64,000 bases of DNA from BMS3ABIN04 sp964553325 (GCA_964553325.1 CAZKKI010000025.1:29307-93306); one strand, 5' to 3'. Counted from the stretch's first letter, positions 54,276-63,029 are shown. Numbers and translations: made by a program. The notes: generated by a model not told the origin, from the sequence alone.

Positions 54276-54821
54276 TTATTTGGAAGTAATCGGGTAATCA
54301 ACTTTAACTTCCCGGTTTTGAATTAAACGTAATTCTTCTTGAAGCGCTTTTTTGATTTCCGCATTTACTCTATCGGGAATTAACTTACCAATCAAATGAT
54401 CGTACTCGTGAAGAATTACTCGGGCGAACAAATCGTCCGCTTCGACTTCCCGAACATTTTCATCGGTATCCAAATATCTTACTTTAATCGACTCGGGACG
54501 TTCGACTTCGGCTCGTAAATTCGGCAGACTCAAGCATCCTTCTTCCATAACAACGGTATCATCGGAATGTAAAATTATTTCCGGATTAATCATTACAACC
54601 GGTTTGTATTTTTCATATCCTTCAACGGGTGAAATATCAACAATAAAAATTTGTTTATCGATATCCACTTGATTTGCAGCCAAACCGATTCCGTTTGCAT
54701 TTCGCATTGTTGCAAACATATTTTGAATCAAACCGATTATTTCATCGTCAATTTGTTTTACGGGCGAAGCCGTCTTCCGCAAAATCGGATCGCCGTAAAC
54801 AGTAATGGGTAATATTGCCAC
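54276..54821 (-). CDS. def: peptide deformylase
   Basis: 181 residues. The three metal-site motifs are present: GIGLAANQVD near residue 44, EEGCLSLPN near residue 92 (Cys ligand) and the HExxH-type VILHEYDHLIGKL near residue 133. It removes the N-formyl group from new proteins, opposite to the neighbouring Fmt. Its start shares one base with the stop of the membrane protein gene upstream. Confidence 0.96.
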   Translation of the reverse strand: MAILPITVYGDPILRKTASPVKQIDDEIIGLIQNMFATMRNANGIGLAANQVDIDKQIFIVDISPVEGYEKYKPVVMINPEIILHSDDTVVMEEGCLSLPNLRAEVERPESIKVRYLDTDENVREVEADDLFARVILHEYDHLIGKLIPDRVNAEIKKALQEELRLIQNREVKVDYPITSK

Positions 54822-55726
54822 TATTTTATTTCCTCTTTTTCTTCCGTTTTTACTTCAACCACTTGTGCGGTTAAATCTTTATATAATAAAATTTCCGTTG
54901 AGTAAAACAACATTTTTATTAATAATCTAAAAATAATTAACATTTGACGAACAACAAAAAGTAAAATAAGATAATAATAAGGTTTGGTGGGAATAACAAT
55001 TCCGATTAAATTATAAAAAACGGCGCCCACCGCACCGATTACCGCAACAATTAAAAAGACGGAAAAGATTTTATAAAAATTACGTGAAGTGATTTTCAAA
55101 GTTCCGAGCAATTCTTGAAGTACTTTCGTTCTATCGTTTACAACCAACGAAATTTTCGTATAGTCGGAAATAACGGTTAAAACTCCGATTATAAAAATTA
55201 AAAGCAGATAACGGAACGAACGCGTTAGAAAATCTCCCATTTCGTTTTCCACATCGGCGTAATACCAACCGATTAGATTTCCGAAGTAATCGTTAAGCTT
55301 AAAAACCAAAAAGAATAAAATTAAAATGACAACCAGCAAACGCGTAAACCTTAACCAATATTTTACTCCGCCGTAGAAAAAATCGACCATGTGATTTTTT
55401 TGCGGATTGTGAAAAACCGATATTAATCCCCCGATAAAAAAATTCTGTACCAATAAATAAATTCCGGTTAAAACGTAAAGTAAATACGGAAACTGTCCTA
55501 TGTTTTTCGAATAAAGATATTTAATTTGCAAAAGCCAGCTGAAATCGTATTCGTTCAACAATTTATGACCTAAGACGGAATGATTTAAATTATCGGCGAG
55601 AATGTAATAAACGGGTAAAGTTAAAATTAAAGCTCCGAGGGCATTCATTCCCCAAAACAACACTACGAATTTTTTATTATAATAAACCGTACGCGCTCCG
55701 AGAGTAAGTATTTCCTTTACCCGCAT
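54821..55726 (-). CDS. multi-pass membrane protein, unknown function
   Basis: 301 residues with about six predicted helices, for example VLFWGMNALGALILTLPVYY near the start, LLVVILILFFLVFKL near residue 130 and IFSVFLIVAVIGAVGAVFY near residue 220. The C-terminal tail is charged (VEVKTEEKEEIK). I recognise no family. It lies one base after the M1 peptidase gene and overlaps def by one base, so it is likely in the same transcript. The conserved helix pattern resembles uncharacterised membrane proteins next to M1 peptidases, but this is only an impression. Confidence 0.7.
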   Translation of the reverse strand: MRVKEILTLGARTVYYNKKFVVLFWGMNALGALILTLPVYYILADNLNHSVLGHKLLNEYDFSWLLQIKYLYSKNIGQFPYLLYVLTGIYLLVQNFFIGGLISVFHNPQKNHMVDFFYGGVKYWLRFTRLLVVILILFFLVFKLNDYFGNLIGWYYADVENEMGDFLTRSFRYLLLIFIIGVLTVISDYTKISLVVNDRTKVLQELLGTLKITSRNFYKIFSVFLIVAVIGAVGAVFYNLIGIVIPTKPYYYLILLFVVRQMLIIFRLLIKMLFYSTEILLYKDLTAQVVEVKTEEKEEIK

Positions 55727-55727
55727 T

Positions 55728-57698
55728 TCAAATACTCCCGAAAATCATTAAAGCGTTTTGCAACCAGAAAAACCAATTTGCCGAAAGAGCAAGCGAAGCG
55801 GAATAAGAGGGTGAAACAAGAATCGAATTATTCGCAAAATTCAAATCGAATAAATTTTTACGGTAAGGATCGAGTTCGGCGCCCAGCACTTCATCTTCCG
55901 TTTCAAATTCGATTTTCCGCCATCTGCTTTTCCCGTTCCAACTCCTTCTTAACGTGTCGTTTTCCGTGTAAATAAATACATCTACGGGGAAAATCCCGTC
56001 GCCGGTTCTCTCGATAAATAACGAATATTTATTTGAACCGGTTTTTTTTATACTTTTTATTCTATAATCGAAAACCGCCGATTTCGCATAAATGTTTTCG
56101 AAGAACCAATCGAGTTCTCCGTTAACATGACTATCGACAACGCCAATAAAATCAATACCTTTAGGATGTTTGAATTTATATTTGTCATAATATGATTTTA
56201 AAATTTCAAACATTTTTTCCGAACCCAAGACACGTTCAAGAGAGTGCAGCATCAATTCCGGTTTCGCATAAGCGTTAACCCGGTAGGAAAATCTATTCGG
56301 TAATTTACAAGAAGTATCGGCGATCGAGCCCAAAGTCAAATTTCCGTAATATGCCGAAAGACTCCTATCGTATTCGTTATACGGAATTTTTTCGATTGAA
56401 TAAATCACGGGTATTTCATTATACGAAAGAAAGTTGATTCCGTACACCGGATAATAACTTGCCAACTTGAAAGTAAGAATTCCCTTTCCGTAATATTTTT
56501 CCATAATCTTACTTGCGATGTATGAAGCAAATCCTTCGTCTAACCAAGCTTCGTAAACTTCGTTGTTAGCAAGAATCCCTTGAAAAAATTGATGTGAAAA
56601 TTCGTGGGCAACCAACTTTTCGGGTGAATGAGTTTCCACGGGAGATATTAAGGGAGCGCTTACGGTAAATAACGTCGGATATTCCATACCGCTACTTGCG
56701 CTTGTTCTCGGTACGTCTATTAACGATAAAGTTTGATAAGGATATTTTCCAATGTTTTCTTCAAAGAAACGCAGCGAGTTTTCAACCGCTTGTGCATATC
56801 GTTCGTAATATTTTTTTCTGGTCGGTTGAATATAAAAATCAAGGTGGATTTTCGTTCCGTCTTTCCGCAAATAAATTTTTTCCCGGTGAAGTAAATTATC
56901 GGCTGCAACCCAAGCAAAATCATGAACGCCGTTCTGAACATACTTGAAAATATTTTCCCGCTCCGTAAATTTTAAACTTACCAAACTTCCTGTGGCTGCT
57001 ATTTTATAATTTTTCGGCGCTGTAATTTCCGCTTCATATTTTCCGAAATCGGCATAAAAATTCAAGTAAGGATAATACGGTTCGCATATCCATTCCCCGT
57101 TTTCGAAAACACCGAGTTTGGGGAACCATTGGGAAATGAAATAAAAACCCGTTCCTCTTGCTTTCCCGAACCTTTTAACCGAAACCGGAATTTTCAAAGA
57201 GTAATCAATTTGAATAACGGCGGTATCACCTTTGATTAATTTATTATCGAGCAATATTTTAGCAACCGTACTGTCGCTCGGATATTCAGCATTTACCGCA
57301 ACGTAACGGAACTCCATTTCCTTTCCGTTTACAACCAACTTTTTAATTTGGAATTCGGTTCTGTTGATATCTGCCAATTTGTAATATCCGGCAAAAACGG
57401 AATTGTTACTCTTATAAGCGTTTGCATACAAGTGAAAATAAAGCTCGTCCGCCGGATAATTTGTTGTGTTTCGCCACGTGATTTTTTCTTTAACGGTGAT
57501 AAGATCTTTTTCCGGTTGAAATTTAATTTTAAATTTATAGTCCGCGATGTTCTCAACGTTCGCACGTTCCGATTTTAACAATCCGTCGGTGTAAAATTCG
57601 TCGCCGTTGGTTTGATTTACTCCGGTTTCCAGTTCATTATTAAACCAACCGAGTAACAAATAAATAATTGCCAAGCCCGCAAGAGTGAAAAACTTCAT
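55728..57698 (-). CDS. M1 family zinc metallopeptidase, membrane associated
   Basis: 656 residues. The zinc site is complete: VAHEFSHQF (HExxH) followed after exactly 18 residues by the third ligand in LDEGFAS. SSGMEYPTLF nearby is the counterpart of the GAMEN substrate loop. An N-terminal hydrophobic segment (about 3-18) is a signal peptide or anchor, and a second hydrophobic stretch lies at the extreme C-terminus. M1 enzymes are aminopeptidases; here a periplasmic or surface location is likely. It heads a short operon with the membrane protein and def-fmt. Confidence 0.9.
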   Translation of the reverse strand: MKFFTLAGLAIIYLLLGWFNNELETGVNQTNGDEFYTDGLLKSERANVENIADYKFKIKFQPEKDLITVKEKITWRNTTNYPADELYFHLYANAYKSNNSVFAGYYKLADINRTEFQIKKLVVNGKEMEFRYVAVNAEYPSDSTVAKILLDNKLIKGDTAVIQIDYSLKIPVSVKRFGKARGTGFYFISQWFPKLGVFENGEWICEPYYPYLNFYADFGKYEAEITAPKNYKIAATGSLVSLKFTERENIFKYVQNGVHDFAWVAADNLLHREKIYLRKDGTKIHLDFYIQPTRKKYYERYAQAVENSLRFFEENIGKYPYQTLSLIDVPRTSASSGMEYPTLFTVSAPLISPVETHSPEKLVAHEFSHQFFQGILANNEVYEAWLDEGFASYIASKIMEKYYGKGILTFKLASYYPVYGINFLSYNEIPVIYSIEKIPYNEYDRSLSAYYGNLTLGSIADTSCKLPNRFSYRVNAYAKPELMLHSLERVLGSEKMFEILKSYYDKYKFKHPKGIDFIGVVDSHVNGELDWFFENIYAKSAVFDYRIKSIKKTGSNKYSLFIERTGDGIFPVDVFIYTENDTLRRSWNGKSRWRKIEFETEDEVLGAELDPYRKNLFDLNFANNSILVSPSYSASLALSANWFFWLQNALMIFGSI

Positions 57699-57831
57699 TT
57701 CCGATTAATCCGGTTTACGTATAAAACTTTCATTAATTAAAATTAATACCATTCATTGTATTTTACAAAGGCGGAGCGAAGAAAAGAAATATAAAAGATT
57801 AAAAACGAACGGCAAACAATTGTGCTAAATT

Positions 57832-57866
57832 AAAATAAAAAACCCCGATCAAATACGACCGGGGTT
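57832..57866 (-). terminator. terminator of the hsp20-dnaK cluster
   Basis: On the minus strand AACCCCGGTC and GATCGGGGTT form a 10-bp stem (one mismatch or wobble) with a 6-base loop, followed by TTTTATTTT. It lies 31 bases after the stop of the second hsp20 gene. Confidence 0.88.
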
Positions 57867-57896
57867 AATACAAAGGTGTAAGCCTACGGCGAAATG

Positions 57897-58289
57897 CTAT
57901 TTGATTTCTATGGTCTTGGGTTTAATTCTTTCGTGTTTCGGTAAGCGAACCGTTAAAACACCATCTTCCAAATGAGCATCGATTTTCGATTCGTTGATGG
58001 TGTCGCTGATTTTGAATTTTCTGTAGAAATTGCCCGTTTCTGTTTCTTTCAAAATATAATTTCTACTGACTTCCTCATCGTAATTGATTCTGCCCATAAT
58101 TACCAAGCTACCGTCTTCAAGTTTAATCTTAACATTTTCTTTTTTCACACCGGGCATATAAGCCAACAGATAAAAATCATCATCGGTTTCGTAAATATCT
58201 ACCAAAGGTGCAACCCAAGACTCTCTTTCAAGAGCTTGTTCCCAGCTCTTTTTTTCTTCAACTTTTACCATTTCTTTATTTTCTGCCAT
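57897..58289 (-). CDS. small heat-shock protein (Hsp20/alpha-crystallin), downstream copy
   Basis: 130 residues. The alpha-crystallin domain spans about residues 33-130: PLVDIYETDDDFYLLAYMPG, VKKENVKIKLEDGSLVI, and the closing DGVLTVRLPKHERIKPK. The C-terminal I-x-I/V anchor is TIEIK. It prevents aggregation of unfolded proteins and hands them to DnaK. The true start is the ATG at 58289: AGGAGGT lies seven bases upstream, and the earlier in-frame ATG at 58298 is inside that site. It follows dnaK after 22 bases. Confidence 0.95.
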   Translation of the reverse strand: MAENKEMVKVEEKKSWEQALERESWVAPLVDIYETDDDFYLLAYMPGVKKENVKIKLEDGSLVIMGRINYDEEVSRNYILKETETGNFYRKFKISDTINESKIDAHLEDGVLTVRLPKHERIKPKTIEIK

Positions 58290-58296
58290 TTTTATC

Positions 58297-58303
58297 ACCT
58301 CCT
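58297..58303 (-). promoter_or_regulatory. Shine-Dalgarno deciding the downstream hsp20 start
   Basis: AGGAGGT on the minus strand, seven bases before the ATG at 58289. The ATG at 58298 lies within it and so cannot be the main start. Confidence 0.85.
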
Positions 58304-58311
58304 ATTTATTT

Positions 58312-60237
58312 TTATTTTTTATCATCGTCGTCAACAACTTCATAGGAAGCATCTTGAACTTCACCGTCGTCGGAACCTTTACTTGCACCGGGCTCTTCCG
58401 CAGTTGTTCCGGTTGCCGCTTGTTGTTGCGGTCCGGCTTGCTGCTGATACAAAGTCGGTGCAATTTCGTTCCAAACTTTCGTCAAACTCTCCGTAGCGGC
58501 TTTTATTGCATCGGTATCGTTGGTTTTAAGCGCATCTTCAACTTTCTTAATTTCGGTTTCGAGTCTGTTTTTAGCATCTGCAGGAATTTTATCTTTCAAT
58601 TCCTCCATTTGCTTTTTAGTTTGGAAAACGAGACTATCGGCTTGGTTACGGGCTTCTGCAGCTTCTTTACGTTTCTTATCCTCAGCAGCGTGTTCCTTAG
58701 CTTCGCGTTTCATTCTCTCTATTTCTTCTTGGGTCAATCCACTCGAAGATGTAATTCTTATGCTTTGTTCTTTACCCGTAGCCTTATCTTTAGCCGAAAC
58801 GTGTAAAATACCGTTTGCATCTATATCGAACGTCACTTCGATTTGTGGTACTCCTCTTGGAGCCGGCGGAATTCCGTCCAAGTGGAATCTACCCAAAGTT
58901 CTGTTATCCGCAGCCATCGGTCTTTCGCCTTGAAGTACGTGAATTTCAACCGAAGGTTGATTATCGGTTGCGGTGGAAAAGATTTCGCTCTTTCTCGTCG
59001 GTATCGTCGTATTGGCTTCAATCAATTTCGTCATAACTCCACCCATAGTTTCAATACCCAAAGACAACGGAGTAACATCCAACAATAATACGTCTTTTAC
59101 GTCGCCAGCCAATACACCGCCTTGAATTGCCGCACCGATAGCAACAACTTCATCGGGATTAACACCTTTATGCGGATCTTTACCGAAAATTTGTTTTACC
59201 AGTTCTTGAACTTTCGGTATTCTTGTCGAACCACCTACCAAAATCACTTCGTCTACTTGAGACGCAGTAATACCGGCATCTTTCAATGCGGTTTCACATG
59301 GTCCTACCGTTCTTTGCAACAGGTCATCAATCAACTGCTCGAATTTAGCCCGAGTAATTGTAATGTTCATGTGTTTAGGACCATCCTGTGTTGCGGTAAT
59401 AAACGGCAAATTAACATCGGTTTGAGTAGTTGTAGAAAGTTCAATCTTTGCTTTTTCGGCAGCTTCTTTCAATCTTTGCAAAGCCATCGGATCTTTTCGC
59501 AAATCGATTCCTTCTTGTTTCTCGAACTCATCCGCCAAATAATCAATCAATCTTTGATCGAAATCATCGCCACCCAAATGCGTGTCGCCGTTTGTAGATT
59601 TAACTTCGAAAACTCCTTCGCCAAGTTGAAGGATTGAAATATCGAACGTACCACCACCTAAATCGTATACTGCAACCAACTCTTCCTTACCTTTCTTATC
59701 GAGACCATAAGCAAGGGCTGCAGCAGTCGGCTCGTTTATAATTCTTTTTACGGTCAATCCTGCAATTTCACCCGCATCTTTGGTTGCTTGCCGTTGCGAA
59801 TCGTTAAAGTAAGCCGGAACGGTGATTACCGCTTCTTTTACTTCTTGACCGAGATAATCCTCGGCGGTTTTTTTCATTTTTTGTAAAATCATGGCGCTGA
59901 TTTCAGGCGGAGAATATAGCCTATCGCCAACTTTAACTCTTGCGGTTCCGTTCTCTCCCTCAACAACTTCGTAAGGCACTTCTTTAATTTCATTGAGTAC
60001 CTCGTTGTATCTACGACCCATAAAACGTTTAATTGAAAATATTGTATTTTTGGGATTCGTTACGGCTTGTCGTTTCGCAGGTTGACCGACCAATCTTTCT
60101 CCGTTTTTAGTAAATGCAACAACCGAAGGTGTAGTTCTGCCACCTTCCGCATTAGGAATTACAACCGGTTCGTTACCTTCCATCACCGCAACACACGAGT
60201 TTGTTGTTCCCAAATCAATTCCTATAATTTTTCCCAT
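58312..60237 (-). CDS. dnaK: molecular chaperone DnaK (Hsp70)
   Basis: 641 residues from MGKIIGIDLGTTNSCVAV. The ATPase domain holds FDISILQLGEGVFEVKSTNG and VDEVILVGGSTRIPKVQELV; the linker is DVKDVLLLDVTPLSL; the substrate domain and lid follow; and the end, EVQDASYEVVDDDDKK, is the typical acidic tail. It folds and rescues proteins with ATP. The start at 60237 is chosen because AAGGAG lies eight bases before it; the upstream GTG at 60246 overlaps that site. No dnaJ or grpE is in the window. A hairpin separates it from the hsp20 gene upstream. Confidence 0.98.
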   Translation of the reverse strand: MGKIIGIDLGTTNSCVAVMEGNEPVVIPNAEGGRTTPSVVAFTKNGERLVGQPAKRQAVTNPKNTIFSIKRFMGRRYNEVLNEIKEVPYEVVEGENGTARVKVGDRLYSPPEISAMILQKMKKTAEDYLGQEVKEAVITVPAYFNDSQRQATKDAGEIAGLTVKRIINEPTAAALAYGLDKKGKEELVAVYDLGGGTFDISILQLGEGVFEVKSTNGDTHLGGDDFDQRLIDYLADEFEKQEGIDLRKDPMALQRLKEAAEKAKIELSTTTQTDVNLPFITATQDGPKHMNITITRAKFEQLIDDLLQRTVGPCETALKDAGITASQVDEVILVGGSTRIPKVQELVKQIFGKDPHKGVNPDEVVAIGAAIQGGVLAGDVKDVLLLDVTPLSLGIETMGGVMTKLIEANTTIPTRKSEIFSTATDNQPSVEIHVLQGERPMAADNRTLGRFHLDGIPPAPRGVPQIEVTFDIDANGILHVSAKDKATGKEQSIRITSSSGLTQEEIERMKREAKEHAAEDKKRKEAAEARNQADSLVFQTKKQMEELKDKIPADAKNRLETEIKKVEDALKTNDTDAIKAATESLTKVWNEIAPTLYQQQAGPQQQAATGTTAEEPGASKGSDDGEVQDASYEVVDDDDKK

Positions 60238-60245
60238 ATCCATCA

Positions 60246-60250
60246 CTCCT
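60246..60250 (-). promoter_or_regulatory. Shine-Dalgarno deciding the dnaK start
   Basis: AGGAG on the minus strand, eight bases before the ATG at 60237. The GTG at 60246 is part of the site and the ATG at 60243 is only two bases from it, so MGKIIGID is the real N-terminus. Confidence 0.8.
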
Positions 60251-60268
60251 TTTTTAATTTAGTTTAAG

Positions 60269-60298
60269 AAAAAAAGGTGGGCAGAGCCACCTCCTTTT
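60269..60298 (-). terminator. terminator or attenuator hairpin between hsp20 and dnaK
   Basis: On the minus strand AGGTGG and CCCACCT form a stem (extended by G-U and A-U pairs) followed by a run of seven T. It lies directly after the first hsp20 stop and about 30 bases before the dnaK start, so dnaK would need read-through unless another promoter exists. Confidence 0.75.
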
Positions 60299-60301
60299 CC
60301 A

Positions 60302-60736
60302 TTATTTAAGTTCAATTAATTTTTCTTTCGATTTTTTAGGTTCAATTTTATTCAGTTTGATGTGCAACATACCGTCTTTGAATTTAGCATCAACGTGATC
60401 GGTATCCACTTCTACAGGCAAAGTGAAGCTTCGTTGGAAAGTACCGTACAATCTTTCCGTTCTGAAGAAATTCTTTTCTTTCTTTTCTTCTTCTCTTTTC
60501 TTTTCACCTTGAATGGTTAAAATGTTATCTTGCAATGTGATTTTTAAATCTTTTTTGCTAACACCGGGAATTTCGGCATCAATATAAATGTGTTTGTCAT
60601 CTTCTGAAATATCGATTCTGGGCGAAAAGCTATCGACCATGTTAAAAGGAAAAGTCGGTAACTCATCGAAAATTCTTTGTACTCTGTCGGTTAACGTTTC
60701 AAATTCTTTGAAAGGTTCAAATTTTATTAGTGTCAT
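60302..60736 (-). CDS. small heat-shock protein (Hsp20/alpha-crystallin), leading copy
   Basis: 144 residues. It starts MTLIKFEPFKEFETLTDRVQ, the usual N-terminus of class A bacterial Hsp20. The alpha-crystallin domain spans about 42-140 (PRIDISEDDKHIYIDAEIPG, VSKKDLKITLQDNILTI, KDGMLHIKLNKIEPKK) and ends LIELK. It holds unfolded proteins for DnaK. The ATG at 60736 is chosen because GGGAGGT lies nine bases upstream; an in-frame ATG at 60892 would add 52 unrelated residues and run through the promoter. The two Hsp20 copies are clearly different proteins, not a recent duplication. Confidence 0.95.
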   Translation of the reverse strand: MTLIKFEPFKEFETLTDRVQRIFDELPTFPFNMVDSFSPRIDISEDDKHIYIDAEIPGVSKKDLKITLQDNILTIQGEKKREEEKKEKNFFRTERLYGTFQRSFTLPVEVDTDHVDAKFKDGMLHIKLNKIEPKKSKEKLIELK

Positions 60737-60745
60737 GGCTCTCTC

Positions 60746-60751
60746 ACCTCC
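60746..60751 (-). promoter_or_regulatory. Shine-Dalgarno deciding the leading hsp20 start
   Basis: GGAGGT on the minus strand, nine bases before the ATG at 60736. The in-frame extension back to 60892 has no such site. Confidence 0.85.
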
Positions 60752-60815
60752 CTTTTTGTTTTTTGTTTGTTCTGCCCTTGTAAAAACAAACTGTGTGCCA
60801 AACATCACGGAACGC

Positions 60816-60844
60816 CGTAACTCATTATATTTCAATAAGTTACG
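60816..60844. promoter_or_regulatory. 29-bp inverted repeat over the -10 box of the leading hsp20 gene
   Basis: CGTAACT and AGTTACG are exact reverse complements separated by 15 bases. The inner bases extend the dyad (ATT with AAT) around one mismatch. On the minus strand the spacer holds TATAAT (60829-60824), giving a predicted start near 60817 and a leader of about 80 bases. No good -35 box is seen 16-18 bases upstream. The element is not CIRCE, HAIR (HspR) or a CtsR heptad repeat. It is a candidate operator for heat control. Confidence 0.5.
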
Positions 60845-60966
60845 AGCTTTATTCGTTTTTTTAGCGTGTCGGTCATTTTTGCATACATACATTAATTATG
60901 GCGCACTTTTGATAATTTTGTCATTATTTACTAACTTTTTAACATACTTTCAAAACGGAGGAAACC

Positions 60967-61734
60967 GTGTTTAACATCGAAGAATTCGACATTAAACTCG
61001 ATACTAACGTGATTGGTCGGAATTTTATTTACGTTGAAGAAATAGAATCTACTAACGAATTTTTATTGAAAACCGACGATAAATTACCAACCGGTACGGT
61101 CGTTCTTGCCGAACATCAATCCGAGGGGAAAGGACGTCGAAACAAAGAGTGGAAAAGCGATAAAAACCAAAATTTAACATTTTCAATTTTATTGTTGCCG
61201 TATCCCAAAATGCCGAATATTAATCTTATAAACTTGAGTACATCGCTTTCCATTGCCCAAACCCTCGAAAATCTTTACCAGTTCGATGTGGAATTAAAGT
61301 GGCCCAACGATGTATTAATTAATAAGAAAAAAATTGCCGGGGTTTTAATTGAAACGGTTTCACGCGGCGATAAACTCGAAAAAATGATTATAGGAATGGG
61401 AATTAATGTAAATCAACCGGTTTTTTCGGGTAAATTCGATTTAAAACCGACTTCGATCAGAATCGAATCCAAACGCGAAGTAAGCAGGGAAAAATTATTA
61501 AGTGAAATTCTTAATCAATTCGAAGAAAATTTAAGAACTCTGGAAAAATCTTCAACCAAAATTCTGAATGCTTGGCGTCTTCGATGTAAAATGATAGGCG
61601 AGAAAGTTAAAATTGTGCAAGACAAAAAAATCAAATACGGAATCTTCGACGATATCGATCATAACGGTTTCTTGGTTTTGAAAACACGCGAAGGATATGA
61701 AAAAATTCATTTCGGTGATATTTCGTTAAGGTAA
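60967..61734 (+). CDS. birA: biotin-[acetyl-CoA-carboxylase] ligase
   Basis: 255 residues. The biotin-adenylate loop is LAEHQSEGKGRRNKEWKS near residue 47 (usual form GRGRxGRxW, here GKGRRNKEW). The catalytic lysine region is LKWPNDVLINKKKIAGVLIE near residue 116. A C-terminal SH3-like domain starts near residue 205. There is no N-terminal winged-helix domain, so it attaches biotin to carboxyl carrier proteins but should not repress transcription. The start is GTG with GGAGG five bases upstream. It is followed after three bases by the cysteine desulfurase gene. Confidence 0.93.
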   Translation: MFNIEEFDIKLDTNVIGRNFIYVEEIESTNEFLLKTDDKLPTGTVVLAEHQSEGKGRRNKEWKSDKNQNLTFSILLLPYPKMPNINLINLSTSLSIAQTLENLYQFDVELKWPNDVLINKKKIAGVLIETVSRGDKLEKMIIGMGINVNQPVFSGKFDLKPTSIRIESKREVSREKLLSEILNQFEENLRTLEKSSTKILNAWRLRCKMIGEKVKIVQDKKIKYGIFDDIDHNGFLVLKTREGYEKIHFGDISLR

Positions 61735-61737
61735 AAA

Positions 61738-62892
61738 ATGAAAAAAATTTATTTGGATAATGCGGCAACAACCCCCGTACATCCGAAGGTAATAGAAAAA
61801 ATGTTGCCTTTTTTTAGCGATTACTTCGGTAATCCTTCTTCAATTCACTCATTCGGGAGAAAAGCAAAGGTTGCGATCGAGGAAGCACGGGAAACAATTG
61901 CCGGATTTTTGAACTGCGAGCCCAGTGAAATTTATTTTACAAGCGGTGGAACGGAAGCTAATAACTTCCTCTTAAGCGGAATAATGGAAACAAATTATAA
62001 TGATACACGCAGAAATTTATTAATAACTTCCAAAGCGGAACATGATTCGGTTTTAAAAACAGCTGAAAAAATCGGGAAGAGTTTCAATGTGAAATTTATC
62101 TCACCGGATAAAAACGGTGATTTTCCCGATACCTATTCGGATTTGTTTTCCGACCCAAATTTATCTTTGGTCTCGCTAATGATGACAAATAACGAAACGG
62201 GAATCAAAACCGACTTGGTTAAATTCGTTGAGCTCGCAAAAGAAAACGGTTCCTTTTTTCATACAGATGCGGTACAAAGTTTCGGTAAAGAGAAAATCGA
62301 TTTGAAAAAATTGAATGTCGATGCTTTAACCGCTTCCGCACACAAAATCGGTGGTCCGAAAGGAACAGGCTTGGCTTTTGTAAGAACCGGCACACCCGTC
62401 TCACCGTTAATTTTAGGCGGGGCACAAGAAAGAAACCGGCGAGGCGGGACGGAGAACGTTGCTGGTATCGTCGGCTTTGCCGAAGCGGTTAAAATAGTTG
62501 GAGATGTGATGGAAGAAAATTCCGCAAAAGTTCAATCACTTAGAAATTTGCTGCGGGACGGTATTTCTTCAATCGACGGGGAATTCATTAAAATAAACGA
62601 GGGGCGGAACCAATCCCCTTACGTTCTCAGCATTACTTTATCCCCCGAAAAATACAAAACCGATACGGAATCGATTCTAATGTTTCTGGATATTAACGGT
62701 ATAGCGGCTTCGGCCGGTTCGGCTTGCACTTCCGGAACAGTGAAACCTTCTCATGTTATTACCGCAATGGGTCACGAAAAAAACTACGCGGCGGGCACCA
62801 TTAGATTTTCATTTGCTCCCTCAAACACCAACGAAGAAATTTATTACACATTGGATGTATTGAAAAAACTAACCGTAAAATTCAAAAAATAA
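61738..62892 (+). CDS. cysteine desulfurase (NifS/IscS family)
   Basis: 384 residues. It starts KKIYLDNAATTPVHPKVIEK. The PLP lysine is K203 in TASAHKIGGPKGTG, and the sulfur-carrying cysteine is C330 in SAGSACTSGTVKPSHVI, the longer flexible loop of class I (NifS/IscS) enzymes. It takes sulfur from cysteine for Fe-S clusters, tRNA thiolation or similar. No iscU partner is nearby, so NifS, IscS and tRNA-specific roles cannot be separated. It forms a pair with birA. Confidence 0.94.
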   Translation: MKKIYLDNAATTPVHPKVIEKMLPFFSDYFGNPSSIHSFGRKAKVAIEEARETIAGFLNCEPSEIYFTSGGTEANNFLLSGIMETNYNDTRRNLLITSKAEHDSVLKTAEKIGKSFNVKFISPDKNGDFPDTYSDLFSDPNLSLVSLMMTNNETGIKTDLVKFVELAKENGSFFHTDAVQSFGKEKIDLKKLNVDALTASAHKIGGPKGTGLAFVRTGTPVSPLILGGAQERNRRGGTENVAGIVGFAEAVKIVGDVMEENSAKVQSLRNLLRDGISSIDGEFIKINEGRNQSPYVLSITLSPEKYKTDTESILMFLDINGIAASAGSACTSGTVKPSHVITAMGHEKNYAAGTIRFSFAPSNTNEEIYYTLDVLKKLTVKFKK

Positions 62893-62894
62893 CG

Positions 62895-62919
62895 GGAGCA
62901 CATATTACAGCCGTGCTCC
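62895..62919 (+). terminator. weak terminator-like hairpin after the cysteine desulfurase gene
   Basis: GGAGCAC and GTGCTCC form a 7-bp stem with an 11-base loop, directly after the stop codon. There is no T-run, so it may be an mRNA 3'-end stabiliser rather than an intrinsic terminator. Confidence 0.4.
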
Positions 62920-62995
62920 TCGCCCGGCAAACGCAATCGTTGCTGAAAACAAAGCCAAGTATTGGGATTTTTGCTAAAATTTGAGGATTATACAT

Positions 62996-63029
62996 AAAAA
63001 AAGGATTAACCCGCTCGAGCTAATCCTTT
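62996..63029 (-). terminator. terminator of the ATP synthase operon
   Basis: On the minus strand AAAGGATTA and TAATCCTTT form a 9-bp stem, with an inner GCTCGAGC palindrome in the loop, followed by a T-run. It lies 24 bases after the atpC stop. Confidence 0.88.

Noticed and set aside
57972..58496. 174-residue plus-strand frame across the hsp20/dnaK junction
   Set aside because: Antisense to two well-supported genes and extremely rich in F, H and I.
59122..59637. 171-residue frame antisense to dnaK
   Set aside because: A shadow of dnaK codon bias; the composition (Cys, Phe, Asn rich) is unlike a real protein.
60737..60892. 52-residue N-terminal extension of the leading Hsp20
   Set aside because: It runs through the predicted promoter and palindrome, is unlike Hsp20 N-termini, and a strong Shine-Dalgarno supports the start at 60736.
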